Positions 53,467 to 53,984 of a DNA stretch of 53,984 bases are shown in pieces. The notes under the pieces were generated by a model, which worked only from the letters and a program-made list of their open reading frames with translations, made no database searches and was not told the DNA's origin. The stretch is from Gnetum montanum (lineage: Eukaryota; Streptophyta; Gnetopsida; Gnetales; Gnetaceae), in assembly GCA_015680685.1 (NCBI GenBank), contig MNCI01004202.1, positions 203,968 to 257,951 of the forward strand, written 5' to 3'. Each line of letters begins with the position of its first letter. Positions within the stretch are counted from its first letter, which is position 1. Made by a program: the position numbers and the translations under genes.

Positions 53467-53984
53467 TGATGAGTGGCGAAGTACCCCTACACTCAACCAT
53501 ACGAAACGAGCGTAGCACACGTGATCCGGTCGAACTCCGCAGACTAAATGCCTAAACGCCCGATAGAACACTTGGAGTTAATCATTCGTTGTCTTCCCAG
53601 ACTTACTTGTTGTTGTCACGGTGTATGGTTAAGTAAGTCCGAGGTATATGATTTTTTTGGTATTTTACAGTTTATCTCCTATGCTAAATGGTGAAGGGTT
53701 GAGAAACTAAAACTAATTCTAACTACAGCACTAAGTCCTAGCATCAGCATCCATTCCCACTTGCCGTACACACCCTGAACTGTGCAACTATGGCTACCAA
53801 ACGCTAATCGTTACTGGGATTACCACACGTAACGCACGTGCTCGAAGCGGTCGTACTGAGGCACCTAACTAACCTAAGTGTCACAAGCAGCCGATTCCTT
53901 GTCTAGCTGTACACATTCGGAGATGCTCGTAATCAAGTCGTACTTGTCCCACGTTCTAGGAGGAAAGGGTGAGAGAATCTAATC
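53467..53984 (-). repeat. LTR of an E1-family element, cut by window end
   Basis: Starts TGATGAGTGGCGAAGTACCCC and matches the reverse complement of 1418 back to about 900 at roughly 94% identity. The left neighbour is LINE RT sequence, so this is the 3' LTR (or a solo LTR) of a minus-strand insertion in the LINE. The target duplication should begin ...AAAGC (53462-53466). Confidence 0.88.

Overview
The window is repeat-dense nuclear DNA of a land plant, probably a seed plant with a large retrotransposon-rich genome. The evidence is several 9-11 kb-class Ty3/gypsy LTR retrotransposons whose primer-binding sites resemble a tRNA-Asp 3' end (the Athila/Tat habit), CAG-to-TAG decay typical of methylated plant repeats, and fused gag/pol polyproteins. 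A gymnosperm would fit, but nothing read here proves it. I found no intact host gene, no rRNA, no functional tRNA and no CRISPR.

Layout. 1-1418 (+) is the 3' end of an element (E1) ending in a 961 bp LTR, inserted into element L. 1424-12249 (-) is element L: third ORF (ORF3), spacer, integrase, RNase H, RT, protease, gag, PBS and 5' LTR; its 3' LTR lies left of the window. 12250-22550 has no recognisable gene but holds several repeat arrays: hairpin-forming units near 14.5-15.3 kb, a ~185 bp tandem array at 18.5-19.3 kb, short recent duplications at 19.3-19.7 kb, a diverged ~330 bp array at 20.7-22.2 kb, and a foldback element at 22.26-22.55 kb.

22552-38093 (-) is element B, which lacks pol and is split by nested insertions. 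A (+) solo LTR (23962-30704, target duplication CCAAG) sits inside B's ORF3. Inside that solo LTR, at its TATA box, sits the complete non-autonomous element M (24092-29905, target duplication CTATA). Further right, a (+) fragment with a long ORF3 and a 3' LTR (33180-36988) abuts B's ORF3 head to head. 38.1-38.7 kb holds two tRNA-derived SINE-like copies. A decayed non-L1-looking LINE runs (+) from about 40.0 kb to 53466 and is split by element R (42163-52265, -), a structurally complete 10.1 kb gypsy element with target duplication CTTGT. The window ends in a (-) LTR of the E1 family (53467 onward).

How the parts relate. L, R, B, M, E1 and the solo LTR are one extended Athila/Tat-like family. 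They share a tRNA-Asp-like PBS, a GTNGTGGGGGTA-type polypurine tract, an almost invariant LTR end, a CTATAAATA core promoter and a CAATAAAGA polyadenylation region. The most interesting feature is ORF3, a ~930-codon env-positioned gene (MAPK start, globular N domain, long coiled coil, conserved C-terminal block). Its ATG follows a conserved 3' splice-site-like sequence in several elements, so it may be made from a spliced subgenomic RNA. All protein-coding sequences seen are broken by stops, frameshifts or deletions.
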